Notes: generated by a model from the letters alone, not told the origin. A DNA stretch of 64,000 bases from Macrocybe gigantea (GCA_011319805.1 SJRY01000080.1:496001-560000); one strand, 5' to 3'; positions 1-16,848 are shown, counted from the stretch's first letter. Made by a program: numbers and translations.

Positions 1-593
1 TTCGAGCGCAGGACCTGTCCTCAGAGCGAGATGCTATTATTGCTCACGCAAACGAGGTATGCGTACCTTCCTCGCCATGTCTTATCATAGTCTCAGGATT
101 CTGTCAGTACATGAACAGAGCACTACAAATGGCTCAACTGAATCTCCGCATCAATGGACAGCACTACGAAACCTTTGAGCAGGCAGTCAACACAAGTAAA
201 GTCTTTCGCTGTCAACCATCCATTTGATGCCGACGTTCCTTATCTACGACAGACGTAGAACAGTTCGATGAAGCTCTGGATCGCAGGATCTGGTCATTGG
301 CAGATACGAGACTGCAGTGGCATAAAAGAATCGCAGAAGCACGGCGGGAGAATCCTGCAAGCGTTGAAAGAATGATGATCGATTTGTTAGCACAGCAGAG
401 AGAAGAGGATGGAGGATTCGAATTGGATCCGGATGCAGAGGATGTTGAAGCGGCTGTCCGGACATCAGCTGTGTATGAACGCGTCGAGGAAGGATTGCAG
501 AAATCACTCGCTGCAGGAGAGCAGCTTGATCAGGTGCGTGAACATTCGTCACATATGCCTCACGACAGATTATTGAAAAATATCCTTAGATGA
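1..593 (+). CDS. Probable Mis14/Nsl1-like kinetochore subunit, 5' end missing
   Basis: The gene runs in from the left edge. Exons 1-56, 108-195 and 253-533 join in one frame with GT-AG introns 57-107 and 196-252. The third exon carries the block FDEALDRRIWSLADTRLQWH followed by a charged helical stretch, which resembles the fungal Mis14/Nsl1 subunit of the Mis12/MIND kinetochore complex that links centromeric chromatin to Ndc80. A possible last intron of only 35 nt (534-568) would give a short tail ending at 589; read through, the frame ends at 593. The family call rests on recall of motif style, not on an alignment, so another coiled-coil protein is possible. It converges on GAR1. Confidence 0.45.
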
Positions 594-718
594 TTTCTAA
601 CCAGGAGGAGCGAGTGCGCATGGCGAACACTCTGGCAACAGACGTGAAGCTCGTCAAATCGCAATGACGAATACACCTTTTAAAGAGACATGAAATCGAT
701 TCCACCTTGAATCCCCAT

Positions 719-1507
719 TTACGATCCTCGTCCACGACCTCCCCAGCCGCGAGCACCACCGCGATTGCTTCCAAACCCCGCTCTGCCGCGACCTCGATCA
801 GAGCTGAAACCACCTCGTGATGCCCCACGACCCCTGCCATAGCCTCCGCGCGGAAATCCCTACCACGTCCACCACGAGCGGCACCAGCCACTCCTCTTGC
901 TCCACGACCTCGTTCTGCAGGAGAAAGGTCAGCGTCTGTACTACAATGTCATTCAGGAACTTACTCGTGACACCTACAAGGGCATTAGTCGTAAGGAAAC
1001 GGGACAGCAGCAGACACACGTACCCCCTGTAAGCTTCGGTTTGGGAAGAAACCTCTCGACCGGAATCAATCTGTCGCCTCCTATGTAAACTTTATCTCCC
1101 TTTTTAAAACTACTCGCCACCATTCCTTCGCCCATTTTAATCGAGAAATAGACTTCATTGATAGGGCCCAATATTTCGTCGACTAGTCCAATGGCAGATT
1201 TATTTGGCAAGTATATTGGCGCATTAAACGAGGGAATTTTGTCGGGCAGAACTGAGCAGCAGAGCATCTCGTCTTCGACAGCATGTACGAACGAACCGAC
1301 TTCTATCCTCAAAAGAAGGCAATGAGGACAACGAGAATCACAGTGAGGACAGGCCACCTACCTAACACTTGGTCCGGAGGACCAGTGTCTCGTCGAAAGC
1401 CACCTCGACCACCCCCCCCTCGACCTATGCCGCGAGAGAAGTAAGGGCATCAATACAAAAGTTCGATATATACCTCCACCTCGGCTGAATCCCCTTGGAC
1501 GACTCAT
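719..1507 (-). CDS. GAR1: GAR1, H/ACA snoRNP subunit (one frame break in the RGG tail)
   Basis: GAR1 is a nucleolar core protein of H/ACA snoRNPs, needed for rRNA pseudouridylation. The ATG is at 1507-1505. An N-terminal RGG run is split by introns, then the conserved core follows ([41 protein letters not shown]). After PKPKLTG come two 50-nt introns, 974-1023 and 915-964, which would leave a 9-nt microexon at 965-973; a single longer intron is the alternative. The C-terminal tail is Arg/Gly-rich and ends at TAA 721-719. Around 854-856 the RGG reading switches frame by one missing base, with GRGRDF in one frame and [12 protein letters not shown] in the next. This is probably a sequence error at a T run on the coding strand. 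The start codon lies 58 bp from the divergent PEX6 start. Confidence 0.9.
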
Positions 1508-1565
1508 TGTGGACAACAGCGAAAAAAAAAATGAGTTTGTTGATGTTGTTAGTGCTTGTTGTCGC

Positions 1566-5605
<4,040 letters not shown>

Positions 5606-5928
5606 AATACATGTCAAAACCATCTACTAGGTTTGATACCAAATTTATCCAAGATATGTTTTACACCACCTGAGACTTTCATTCCAAGCGCCATAGAGCG
5701 TGTTTGTCTAACCGGTTTTCCTATGATGCGATGCCTAGTTATAGGTCACAAATCATTCTGTAGCGCCAAAAAATGCAGAAAAATGACGGACCGAAATGCT
5801 GGTTTGCCGTCTACTACAGTTTCAAGGGTTAGAATTGGGGTTTCCACGTTTGTTGTGTCGATATCGATTGCAGACCTAACACGCAGAAGAATTGGCTTTC
5901 GCTTGGTTCTGGAGAAGAAAAGAATGTC
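5606..5928. other. Intergenic 3' region between convergent PEX6 and PhoD genes
   Basis: These 323 bp lie between two stop codons on opposite strands. I see no conserved protein, RNA gene or repeat. It presumably holds both 3' UTRs. Confidence 0.6.
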
Positions 5929-7856
5929 CTACCATTTATAATTTCCCTTCGGGATGTATTTGATGACTCGTTCTGCAGGGATCTCTACGGAAGTGGTCAC
6001 GCTTTGGGTGACATCCGTAGAAACGGCCTGCGTATAGTTCTTCAAGAATGAAGTTTCGCTCCGCATCTTCAGCGTGCGGAAAAAGGGGATGTAAAACATG
6101 CTCATAGGACTGGTCGAGATTTCAAGAATCGGATTATCTTGTGATGCAGGAGCTTCAAATTCGACCATCGCGAATTCATGTCGATCGCCAGAGATGATAA
6201 TAACGTTCGGAACAGAACGGAAAAGTTGGAGCAGATATCGTCTCTCGGCGGGAAATCCTGCCCAAGAATCGATCGATGCGTCATGCCCCATAGCGATGTA
6301 AAGGGCACCGAAGAAACGACAAATTTAAAAGTTGCCGTGTCATTCACGCGATTTAACCAACTGTGTAGAGCCGCGACTTGCACGTCGCCTAGCATGGTCC
6401 GCTGCAAATTGTCGTCCATCACTTCCGTTCGGTGCCTGCGAGTGTCCATGACGAAGAACGCCACATCTGCATATTGAAACTCATAATAATGTTCACCAGG
6501 GTGTGATGGGTCATAGTTTGCATCCGAGTTATAGAGCTTGAATGCGCTAGAGGCGTTTTTGTATGGTGGAGTAGCGTCATCACCCTTTCCGATGAAGTTG
6601 TTGATGAACTGCAACCGTAAGCAGGTGGTGGTGCACATATTATATAACTAGCAAACCTCGTGGTCATCATAAGCATGGAAAATTGCTGGCAAAAATGTAT
6701 TCAGTATCCCAGTAGGTGACTGAAAAGGAACGAAAAAAAGGTGCGCACGCAATTGCTCATAAATTTTACGGAAACTATCGCTGAAGTAATTGCGGCGGTA
6801 TAGTCGTCGATAGGCTTCACGGTCATCTCCAATGTAGATAGGTACATCAGCATAAATGAAATCCCCAGAAACAAGAGAAATTCTGTCCTCGAAGGCGAAA
6901 AACCGGTGGAAATAAGCGCCTGAGAAGTGATGATGTTTGATGACTTTTCTTCAGCCAAGTAACTTGCTAAGAGGTCAAAACCCCAGATAGTCCTTTTGTG
7001 GAAAGGACCCATATATGGAAAGTTGGGAGTGACACATGAAGATGCGATGAAGCGAAAGTGGGACCCAGGTGAGAGGCGTGCATCGGGGAATGTGCGAAAT
7101 GATATCGGAACGGATGGGTAAGGTAAAAGGGTTCTATCCAATGTCGATAACGCGTCTAGATGACAACGCTTTGGAGTTAAAAGAAGCATATGTAAAAGAA
7201 TAATGAAGCTAACATTCGTATGACGTATTTGGCCAAAGACTTTGCAGCTTTGCGGTAGCAACCCAGTCGTTCTGCAATTCCAAGATTACAACAGGTCCAT
7301 CTCTCCAGCGGTCTGTGACCCCAGTTGAAGAAGATGGTGGAATCTCCCTGTACATAATCCTCAGCAAATGCGGATCTGAGCCGTTGGAGGGCGGGTAGCG
7401 AACGGCGATCTTGACACTGTCGGGTATACTGCGCCAATTCTGGTGAAAATTACATCTGAAGCATGGTCTATGAACGGGGTGAATGCGAAATCTGCGGCTG
7501 CACAAAGTAGAAGAAAGTTGATGAGTAGATTCAAGATTCGAAGGCGGCGCGATGAGGTTGGAAGAGAGAATATGAGAATAGGAAGTACACTTGAAGACGA
7601 AGCCTCGGCGTGTTCTTTGGATCGATCTTTCTCCGAGGATAAGATAGGTGGTGGCAGGAAAGAGAAAAACACAGCCGTAAAGGTGGAAAGGAGATAGAGA
7701 CATGGCAAAGCTAGCTGAGCGAGGCGCGTGGGGATCTGGAGGAATAAAAGCAAGAATTCGAGAGTATATAAAGGGGAACCTTACTATTCTAAGGAAGATA
7801 TAGCATGAGAGGCGGAAGAGGGACGAGAAGATGGCGGATATGTGGTGGAGGTGCAT
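5929..7856 (-). CDS. PhoD-like phosphatase with N-terminal membrane segments (two frame breaks)
   Basis: This is a metallophosphatase of the PhoD/alkaline phosphatase D type that fungi carry in membranes. From the ATG at 7856, two hydrophobic stretches (FSSLFRLSCYIFLRI and LALPCLYLLSTFTAVFF) suggest membrane anchoring. The catalytic part shows SGDFIYADVPIYIGD, then FHAYDDHE, SSVPFTSLW and VIIISGDRHEF, the metal-binding signature blocks of the family. Several introns of about 45-70 nt are needed, for example after GFDLLA and after YEQL. The frame is broken twice, each time by one missing base: near 7421-7424 (VYP then DSVKIAVRYP) and in the C4 run 6286-6289 (SSVPFTSLW then GHDASIDSWAGFPAER). 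No intron can explain either, and the surrounding sequence is well conserved, so sequence error is likelier than decay. The stop is at 5931-5929. Confidence 0.85.
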
Positions 7857-7957
7857 GAAGACTGAGGACGGGGGCACGTGATTTGGCTGACTCTTGGTTG
7901 GATCTCATTCACGACAAACTCCCAGCCGCTCCTTTGTAACCACCTTCCATTCCTTCC

Positions 7958-8988
7958 ATGCAGATGCCCACTGTCTTTGTCGTTCCTCCGGAGGAGGACA
8001 GATCTCCGACCTGGTGTTACTTTGACGCTACCCAGCCTTCATGGTATGCTCGTTCAACGATGTCCGTCATCGAAACGAGCTCAGTCAACGACATTTTAAT
8101 GCACACCGAGAACCTTGACCCAGACAATTTCATGGTTGCAGAACATCGGACCCCGTTCTTCCGGCGCCTAGCTGCCCAAATCCCGAGCTTCTCTTCAATG
8201 ATTCTGAAATTGTTGAAGTCGTTAAGATCGGACGACATCCACAACCTTCAGAACCCATGAAGAACGGACTTCAAGTCAAGAGCGGCAAAGCAATGAAAGC
8301 TCGTGCCCTGAAAGCCCTCTCCTCTCTAAAGAATGTCGGAAAGAAAGCTGCACGTGCCCCGTCTCGCGAAGAAAATTATGCCCATGACGTGCCGCATCCT
8401 CTTCCGGGCGATTCATCTCAGTTTCCGCAACCTCCCCCGCTTTCCCATCGTCGTCCAGCCATCTTCACACAATTCTTCACGTCTTCGACTTTGAGGGCTC
8501 GTTCCTCTTTGTATCACCGTTCGTTCCCCAGAGACTCAGAATCTCGGTCCTCATGTTCGGAATTCGGCCCTCCGAGGCCGCCCTTGGGTGCGGAAGAGAT
8601 CGATGCCCACATTGTGTCTTCTCTGCCCGAAATGCCCTTCCCCAACCGGGATGGTCGTTGCGCATCTCCCGCTCCCTCGAACAAGCGTCGTTTTTCTGTG
8701 ATGAGCCTCCAACGCCTTTTCACATCATCCAGTCCAAACAGCTCAACGGACAATCTGAGCTCCGGGTCCACAACCCCCAATTCTCTGGACACCACAGGAC
8801 CACTAAGCACAACCTCTTCGGAGCCGGACACCCCGGCCGATGATGTCAAGCATTGTGATCTTCCCGCGCTCGGCTGCTCATATGATACTCATGTAGGAGG
8901 GAAAGCGGCTACTGCTGACGCGAGTTTCGAAATGCGACTCGACTCCTTACATTTTGAAGCACTATCCTTTGACGTTGATAGATTTTGA
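7958..8988 (+). CDS. Unrecognised Ser/Pro-rich protein (one frame break)
   Basis: I do not recognise a named family. The ATG at 7958 opens MQMPTVFVVPPEEDRSP and the frame runs to about 8178. At the AAA run 8178-8180 one base appears to be missing. The next frame then continues with PELLFNDSEIVEVVKIGRHP and a basic stretch rich in Lys and Ala (KARALKALSSLKNVGK). After that comes a low-complexity Ser/Pro/Thr tail to the stop at 8988. There are no membrane segments, and the basic block could be a nuclear localisation signal. The start lies 101 bp from the divergent PhoD start, so the pair probably shares a promoter region. Reading the frame as continuous is inference from the open extensions on both sides of the break. 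Confidence 0.6.
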
Positions 8989-9174
8989 ACCTGACCAGAC
9001 CTACCCTTTGCTGGTTTTCCCGCTCTTTCACTTCTTTTTGATGCTTCATGACTTCGCACGCAATGATGAACTTTTGTGTCTTATTTGTAATTATTTTGAC
9101 AATGTCAAATTTGGGCAGCAATCCACCTGTATGTCCAATTCGTTGACCTCTGCGCTTGCTACCGACCGATCAGC

Positions 9175-12100
9175 ATGGCAGAGAACATATACAGCAAAGG
9201 AACGCGTGTCTGGTTTGAAGACAAGGACCAAGCCTGGATATCTGCAGAAGTTACGTCGGTCGCCAAAGCGAATGACGACGCCATCAAACTCGTCTTCATC
9301 GACGAACGCGGCAAGGCAAGGCCTGTCATTCATCCGCTTAACGACGTTCTTTTTCATGGTTGCCGCAGGAAGTGACCATCAATACTACAGGGAAAGAGAT
9401 AAAGGATGGCAAGGAAGGACTTCCGCCTCTCCGCAACCCTCCACTGTTGGAGACTGCCGATGATTTGGCAACATTATCCCATCTCAATGAACCGTCTGGT
9501 GCGCATCAGTCAGTATTCACTAGAGCAGGGGAGAGATAATATCGAAAACAGTCCTACACACCATTCGAAACCGTTATGCGCAACACAGCATCTATACCTA
9601 CAGTGGAATTGTTCTGATCGCCGTTAATCCATTCCAACGTGTCACGCTTTATGGGCCTGAGGTAATACAAGCATACAGTGGTAGAAGAAGGGGAGAACTG
9701 GAGCCACATCTTTTTGCCATTGCTGAGGATGCTTACACGGCCATGAGAAAGGAGGGAATGGGTCAGACCATTATTGTCTCCGGAGAAAGGTAGCCTTGCA
9801 CCTTCTTCTCCGCCAGGTTGTCTCACACATGATATAGTGGCGCTGGCAAAACAGAATCGGTAATGTCATTCTTTCGTAGTTCCGCAGAAATGCTTTTAAC
9901 AAAACAAAACAGGCCAAATTCATAATGCGCTACCTAGCCTCTGTCAACCCTCCAGATAGTCCCCATAAATCGAAGGCGAAGTTTTCCTTGGACGAATCTA
10001 GCGAGATCGAAAAACAGATTCTTGCAACTAATCCAATTCTAGAGGCCTTTGGAAATGCTAAGACTACTAGAAACGACAACTCCTCGCGATTTGGGAAATA
10101 TATTCAGGTGTGTCCGTTAGTTTATACCACTGAAACGGAAAATACAGTATGCATGATAGATCCTTTTTGACGGAAAGCAAGAAATAGTCGGAGCGCGCAT
10201 TCGAACATACCTTTTAGAGCGGTCAAGAATCGTATTCCAACCACTGACAGAACGTAACTATCACATTTTCTATCAGCTGTGCGCCGGCGCACCTCTGAAA
10301 GAGCGCAAGGATCTCGGATTGGACACTGACATCACGAAATTCCATTACCTTAAGCAAGGTGGACCAACCTCAACTCCCATCCAAGGCGTCGACGATGCCG
10401 AAGAGTTTCGTGCAACTCAGCAAGCCTTGTCTACTGTCGGCATCAGTGTTGAAAAGCAATGGGCAGTCTTCAGACTCTTGGCTGCTCTGCTACATCTTGG
10501 CAATGTCAAAATCACACAGATGCGAACGGAGGCGAGCATGGACGATGACGATCCTTCTTTACTGTTGGCCACTCGATTTCTTGGTGTGAATGTTTCGGAA
10601 TTCAAGAAATGGACTGTCAAAAAGCAGATCACCGCCCGCTCGGAGAAGATCGTAACATCGCTTACCGCCCAACAAGCCATAGTTGTCCGCGACAGCGTCG
10701 CCAAATTTGTCTATGCCTGCATGTTTGAGTGGCTCGTCGCGATAGTGAATGAGTCTCTGGCTGGTGAAAACGGAGATGCAGCTGATCGAGCGGAAATGTT
10801 CATCGGTGTACTGGATATATATGGTTTTGAACACTTTCAAAAGGTTCTTTTTTAACCATCATTTACCTGTCTGCTCGCCACCGACATCTACGGTTCGCAC
10901 AGAATTCTTTTGAACAGTTCAGCATCAACTACGCAAACGAAAAGCTTCAACAGGAAGTAGGTCTACACGAGTTGGTTCTATCTCTTAACGGCTGACTTTG
11001 ATACCTACAGTTCAACTCGCACGTATTCAAACTGGAACAAGAAGAATATGTCAAAGAAGAGATCAATTGGACTTTCATCGACTTCTCTGACAATCAGCCT
11101 TGCATCGACGTGATCGAGGGGAAGCTAGGCATTTTGGCTCTACTGGACGAAGAGTCCCGGCTTCCAGCAGGTGGCGATAGTTCTTTCCTGCAGAAGTTGA
11201 ACACCCAATTCCTTCAAAGAACCGAATTCAAGAACGTATATAAGAAACCACGATTCGGGAATTCGGCGTTTACCATAGCCCATTATGCACATGATGTGAC
11301 ATACGAGGTGGAAGGCTTCCTGGAGAAAAACAGGGATACGGTCCCTGATGAGCATATGTCACTGCTCGCAGCGACTAAAAACCCATTCCTCAAGGAAGTC
11401 CTCGATGCGGCATTGAATTCCACCAAAACGCCTGAAAGTCCTAGCTCGGCTTCTCCCGCATTCTCGGATTCTGGAAGCGTCGGTTCACGTCGCTCATCGG
11501 TCATACCCGATCCTGGCCGACAATCGTTCATTGCTCAGAGCTCAGGTACCACGACTAGCTCATCAGCAAAGCGTTTAGGTCCTGCGACCAGAAAGCCTAC
11601 ACAAGGTTCCATCTTTAAGGCATCTTTAATAGCCCTTATGGATACCCTCAGTGTCACCAATGTCCATTATATCCGATGTATCAAGCCGAATGAATTGAAG
11701 CGCCCCTGGGAATTTCATCCACAACAGGTTTTAGGCCAATTACGAGCGTGTGGTGTGCTGGAAACCATTCGCATCAGCTGTGCTGGTTATCCTACTCGTT
11801 GGACGTATGAGGAGTTTGCAGAACGGTGCTTTTTGTCGACCTGCATTCGTATGACCTTTTTTTGATTTTGCTATCTTACAGATATTACATGCTTGTTCCA
11901 TCCGTGGACTGGAAGCCCATGATCCAATCCATGGATCTCAGGCGGCTTTGCTCGATGATCTTGGAGAAGACAATCGCCGATACGGATATGCATCAGAATG
12001 GTCGCACGAAAATATTTTTCCGAGCTGGCATGCTTGCCGCTCTGGAGTCTCTACGTTCAGAGCGGCTCAATGCCCTGGTGACCGTCGTTCAAAAGAATAT

Positions 12101-14816
12101 GCGCAGACGAATGGCGGTAAAGAGGTACCAGACAATCAGACGTGCTACTATCAGGATTCAAACTTGGTGGCGCGGAATTCTCGCAAAACGGCTTGTCGAA
12201 TCTATCAGACGTGAAGTTGCCGCAATTCGCCTGCAGACTGCAATCAGACGTTTTATGCAACGAAGGCATTTCTTGACTATCAAGAATGCTCTGTCACTCC
12301 TTCAGAGCCGTAAGTCGACAAGTCTACCTTACTGCCCCTGTGTGGTCAACGTCCTTCCCAGGTATTCGTGGTGCACAAGCTAGACAACGATATGTATACG
12401 AACGTGATACCCGCGCAGCGGTATTGCTTCAGAGTCTGTTCCGAGGCGTGTATGTGTCTGTTTGTGGAGTAACTTGCCATTATTCAATCAACCATCTTAT
12501 CCCAGATTTTCGCGCCGGACGTTCAACTCTGATGTTCGCCGCATCGTCTACCTACAGTCTTGCATACGTCGGCGTCTTGCCCGTCGGGAGCTCAGAGCTT
12601 TGAAGGCTGAAGCCCGCTCAGTTTCGAAATTCAAGGAGATTTCCTACAGGCTGGAGAATAAAGTGGTGGAGCTCACCCAGGTCCTGCAGAAGCGGACATC
12701 AGAGAAAAAGGACCTGCAATCTCAGCTACAAGAATGCGAGCAACAACTGCAACAGTGGATTAATCGCTATGAGGAATCCGACATTCGAGTCAAGCAGTTA
12801 CATGGATCGCTGCAGTCTGCGGAAGCGGAGTTGGTCACACTTTCAGAGGCATTGCGTGCCAAAGAAGATGTAGAGAAAAGACTAGAGGATGCTCTTGCCA
12901 GAGGGGGCGAAAAGGAGAATCAAATTCAACGCCTTACAGAGGAACTCACCCGGCAGGCTGCCCAAATTGAGGCCCAGCAACGCGCCATCGACTCCACGCC
13001 AGCCCGGACTCAGGAAGATAATTCTGTTATTATGACACTCAAGAATGAAGTCAGCAGTTTGCGCGAACAACTCAATCGCTCAAATGCGCTAAATACATTG
13101 ACACGCGGAGCGCGTGCAGATCCTTCCCTCTCCCCCACCTTTGCGCCGGCCCTGCGTCTGGCTGAAGCGAATGGCCATACCTATGGTGCACCGAATGCGC
13201 GTCACCAACGCCGACATAGTTCTGCTGGTGTCTTCACATTTGGCCCTCCCGAAAGCCGCACGTCGACCGACGAAATAATGATAGATGTTAAGAAAACCCA
13301 GGCTATGAATCCTCGCGCTGTATCGGTGGCATACAATGGAGAGGACAATTTCCTACGTTTACGTGGCTCCAATGGCCTGTCCAGCATCCTGGATGACCCT
13401 GCGGAAGAGAAGATCCGCCTAATGCAAGACCAGAAACGATTGGACGAAGATATCCTTGATGGACTCATTCGAGGTCTCAAAATTCCAGCACCAAGCCTTA
13501 CCAACCCCTCCGCCATGAAAGAAATACTTTTCCCGGCTAATCTCATAAGCCTGGTTACGAATGAAATGTGGAAATATGGTTTAATACAAGAGAGCGAGCG
13601 ATTCCTGGCAAATGTTATGCAAACCATTCAAGCCCACGTCATGGTAAAGTGACCTCATTTCAGGAATTCGTGTCCCTTACACGTTCACAGGCATTTGGCA
13701 GTGAAGATGCCATCATACCTGGAATATTTTGGCTCTCAAATGTCCATGAAATGTTGTCGTTTATCTGCGTGGCCGAAAGCGACATGTTGCAAGGCATCGG
13801 CCCTGGAGAAGAAAACGCTGTCCGACCCTTTGGTTGGAGCGATTATGAGCGCTTAGTCTCAGTCGTCAAGCATGATCTTGACAGTTTGGAATATAATATC
13901 TACCATACGTGGATGCTGGAAACGAAAAAGAAGCTCTCCAAAATGGTTATCCCGGCCCTTATCGAGAGCCAATCATTACCAGGCTTTACAACTAACGACT
14001 CCGGCGCCAGGCTATTCAATCGTATCCTTAATACGAGCAGCCATCCTGCCTTTAACATGGATGATATCCTCAACCTGCTGAATAAAGTATGGAAAGCTTT
14101 AAAATCATACTATATGGAAGAATCTGTGGTGCACCAAGTCATCACAGAGCTTCTCAAACTCATTGGCGTAACCAGCTTCAATGACTTGCTGATGCGTCGA
14201 AACTTTTCGTCATGGAAGCGAGGTATGTAACCAGGGTTTGTTCTCAACTATGCCAACATTTCGTGATCTTCACTTTCTAGCAATGCAAATACAGTATAAT
14301 ATCACGCGCATAGAGGAGTGGTGTAAGTCTCATGACATGCCAGAAGGAACGCTGCAATTGGAGCACTTAATGCAAGCGACTAAGCTACTTCAGCTAAAAA
14401 AGGTGCTGTACGCTGCTGCGCCTCGAGTTGCCGTTATTCACAAAGTAGCTTCTAGTCGACGCCCGCAGACATTGAGATCATTTATGATGTCTGTTGGATG
14501 TTAAGTCCGATGCAGATTCAACGAATGTGTACAAACTATTACGTTGCCGATTACGAGGTCAAGTACTTCACTGACGGCCATAGTTGCTTTCGACTGATTT
14601 CAAAGACAGAACCCAATATCACCAGAGATCTTGCGCGTTGTCGCATCACGAGTTCAAGCAAATGACCGTAATGATCATCTACTTCTTTCACCAGAAACCG
14701 AAGAAGTCAACCCATATGAGCTGCCTCTGCCTCGGGAAGTGTCTGGCTTGGAGACGTATGTACCAGCATACCTCAATGTTTCACATTTGCGCCGCCTCGC
14801 TGCACTAGTTTCGTAA
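9175..14816 (+). CDS. MYO2: Class V myosin heavy chain
   Basis: This is an actin-based motor that moves vesicles and organelles to growing tips. From the ATG at 9175 it begins with an SH3-like N-terminal domain ([13 protein letters not shown]). The motor domain has P-loop [11 protein letters not shown] (spliced), switch I region [16 protein letters not shown], switch [11 protein letters not shown], and the converter region [12 protein letters not shown]. Several IQ motifs follow ([24 protein letters not shown] and next), then a coiled coil from about 12,600 to 13,070. The C-terminal DIL cargo domain includes [32 protein letters not shown] and a C-terminus ending [14 protein letters not shown]. 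Splice junctions all keep frame. Intron 9316-9368 has a GC donor. The motor insert between 11,420 and 11,610 is Ser/Pro-rich. No break was seen. Confidence 0.95.
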
Positions 14817-15066
14817 TTGTATTATTCTTCCACGCACCCTTCACGCCTCCCACTTGCTTACGATACCTCGCATTGATGGAAATAGTAGTTTCTGGCAAAT
14901 TTTCGACTGAATTAGAAGGGATATCAACAACGTTCTATGCGGAGGGTATCTCCGTCTTGCACTTCTTCCCCCAACGGCCGATCATTTCGCAAGACGTGAT
15001 TGTCTGCATCACAAACCAATTGCATTGGCTTATGAAGAATTAATTACACTTCAGACAATGCTGGAA
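14817..15066. other. Intergenic region between convergent MYO2 and CUZ1-like genes
   Basis: About 250 bp between two converging stop codons. I see no further gene or repeat. It is likely 3' UTR of both neighbours. Confidence 0.5.
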
Positions 15067-15855
15067 TCATAGCACTGAACGTACCGATGTCGGAGACAGA
15101 TGAATTCCGGACTGAGAGGCGAGACAGTCGAGGACTTTGCCCACAGCCATTGTCTAAGCCGTTCTGGGTAGATGGGGGACGAATTATCACACAAGCGAAA
15201 CGCACCTTACGGAACCAAAAAAGCTTCTCTGTGGTTCCGGCGTGATATATGACAAACGATCGCTGGTCGAGAGGCATAGATCGTTCTTGAGGATTACCAG
15301 GTACGGCACGGTGACGAAGTTTAATTAAGTCGGCCTTCTTGACCTGGGGCAGCCTCACGGGATTAGAAAGGACAACATTCTTGGGAGCCGGTGATTGGTT
15401 CTTCTGTGACGTTGCTGCAGGAAAGTGCTGGGCTAACAACTTGCGAGCCGCGGATTGGGGTGCGGAGCCAGGCTTCTGGGAGAGGGATGTGCATTGATGC
15501 TGTTCTGGGTGACGATGCCTGGATATCAAATGGTCAACAGAGACACCAGGCAAGGCGCCGAATAGTACTCTGAACAAAATGCGTGTCGGCAATGAGAACA
15601 AGCGATAGTTGGCTGTTCAGTCAGGTTGTTCATGCCAAGGGTAGGGTTATGACAGTCCTGCATGGCACATCTGCGGAGCGTCTGAACGCGGTCATGGCCG
15701 AAGGGGAGAGCCACGCTGTCGAAACGGCAAGAGTGGGAGTCTGGGGCTACGTGAGCTTGGCAATAACGGGCGCCACAGCGACAGACGGTGGGGAGGAAGT
15801 CAACTGTGTTGCAGAGGGGATGAGCGCAATGGGCGCCGACGTCGAGGATGCTCAT
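15067..15855 (-). CDS. AN1-type zinc finger protein, CUZ1/ZFAND1-like
   Basis: Proteins of this family bind Cdc48 and the proteasome and help clear stress granules. The ATG is at 15855. Two AN1 fingers are visible. The first is CAHPLCNTVDFLPTVCRC with following CxxH/HxC ligands. The second is split by a 50-nt intron, giving FCSEHRHPEQHQC after splicing. The C-terminal part has the short FWFRKTMAVGKVLD block typical of the ubiquitin-like region of CUZ1 homologues. With a 50-nt and a 52-nt intron the coding length is 687 nt, an exact multiple of three (228 residues), ending at TGA 15069-15067. The start codon is only 49 bp from the divergent VPS2 start. Confidence 0.85.
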
Positions 15856-15904
15856 CAAGACGAGGAGTGTTCACGTGCTTCCACACACGACTTGCCCAGC
15901 AACA

Positions 15905-16848
15905 ATGAACATCATTGTGCGTTCACGGTTCTTCGGTCCATGATCAATCTCATGCGAGGCAACATGAACAGGAAACTCTCTTTGGTCGCACCGTTACGCC
16001 CGCCGAACGTCTGCGCCAGCATCAAAGATCCCTCGCCAAAGCGCAACGTGAGCTCGACCGTGAGCGGGGCAAGCTAGAACAGAGCGAAAAGAAACTCATC
16101 ATGGATATTAAGAAGAGCGCCAAGGCTGGCCAGATCGTATGCCCCTCTAAGTTGCCGTGTTGTTCACCACTCACATCTTCCAGAATGCTTGCAGAGTCAT
16201 GGCAAAAGATCTGGTCAGGACCCGACGTTATGTCCAGAAGTTCTACCAAATGCGCACTCAGCTGCAAGCCGTCGGCCTGCGCATACAGACCTTGCGAAGC
16301 AATCAACAAATGGCAGAAGCGATGCGTGGGGCTACTCGTGTTCGGAGCTCTCGTCGTCTCATCACAATCGCTGCTCATCTTAATTGCCAACTCCGTAGGC
16401 AATGGCTTCACTGAATCGCGGCATGAATCTACCAGCAATATCACGCATAATGAATGAGTTTGAAAAAGAGAGTTCCATGATGGATATGAAAGAAGATATG
16501 ATGTCGGATGCTGTCGACGATGTCATGGATCAGGAGGAGGATGAGGAGGAGGAGGGCGATAAGATTTTGAAGGAAGTTCTGGATGAGATCGGTGTTACAT
16601 TATCACAGCAAGTATGTCTGCGGGCTTCGCATTACTTGTTTTATCTTGCTGATCAGCCTGTCTTACAGCTAACAGACGTGCCAACAGGTCTTGCGACCGT
16701 CTCATCGCCCCTCACAAGTCGCCAGCCGGTGGCCATGGGCGAGTTTCCGAACTCGCTGCGGGGGGAACTTCACGTTAATGATACCAATGCTCAGTCGTCA
16801 GACGAAGATGCTCTGCAAGCCCGCTTAGATGCATTGAGGAAATCCTGA
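15905..16848 (+). CDS. VPS2: VPS2/CHMP2, ESCRT-III subunit
   Basis: VPS2 is a core ESCRT-III filament protein that acts on endosomes in multivesicular body formation and recruits Vps4. The start MNII is followed by an intron (15917-15971). Then comes the basic helix RTVTPAERLRQHQRSLAKAQ, the Snf7-fold helices (KKLIMDIKKSAKAG, RVMAKDLVRTRRYVQKFYQ), and an acidic stretch (DDVMDQEEDEEEEGDK). The C-terminus DALQARLDALRKS is a MIT-interacting motif (MIM1). Four introns (15917-15971, 16137-16183, 16340-16398, 16612-16668) leave 726 nt, or 241 residues. It is divergent from the CUZ1-like gene, and its stop is 22 bp from the COG4 stop on the other strand. Confidence 0.95.

Noticed and set aside
6900..6960. 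Apparent frameshift in the PhoD gene before SGDFIYADV
   Set aside because: An intron with donor GTTACT right after GFDLLA keeps the downstream frame, so this is not counted among the breaks.
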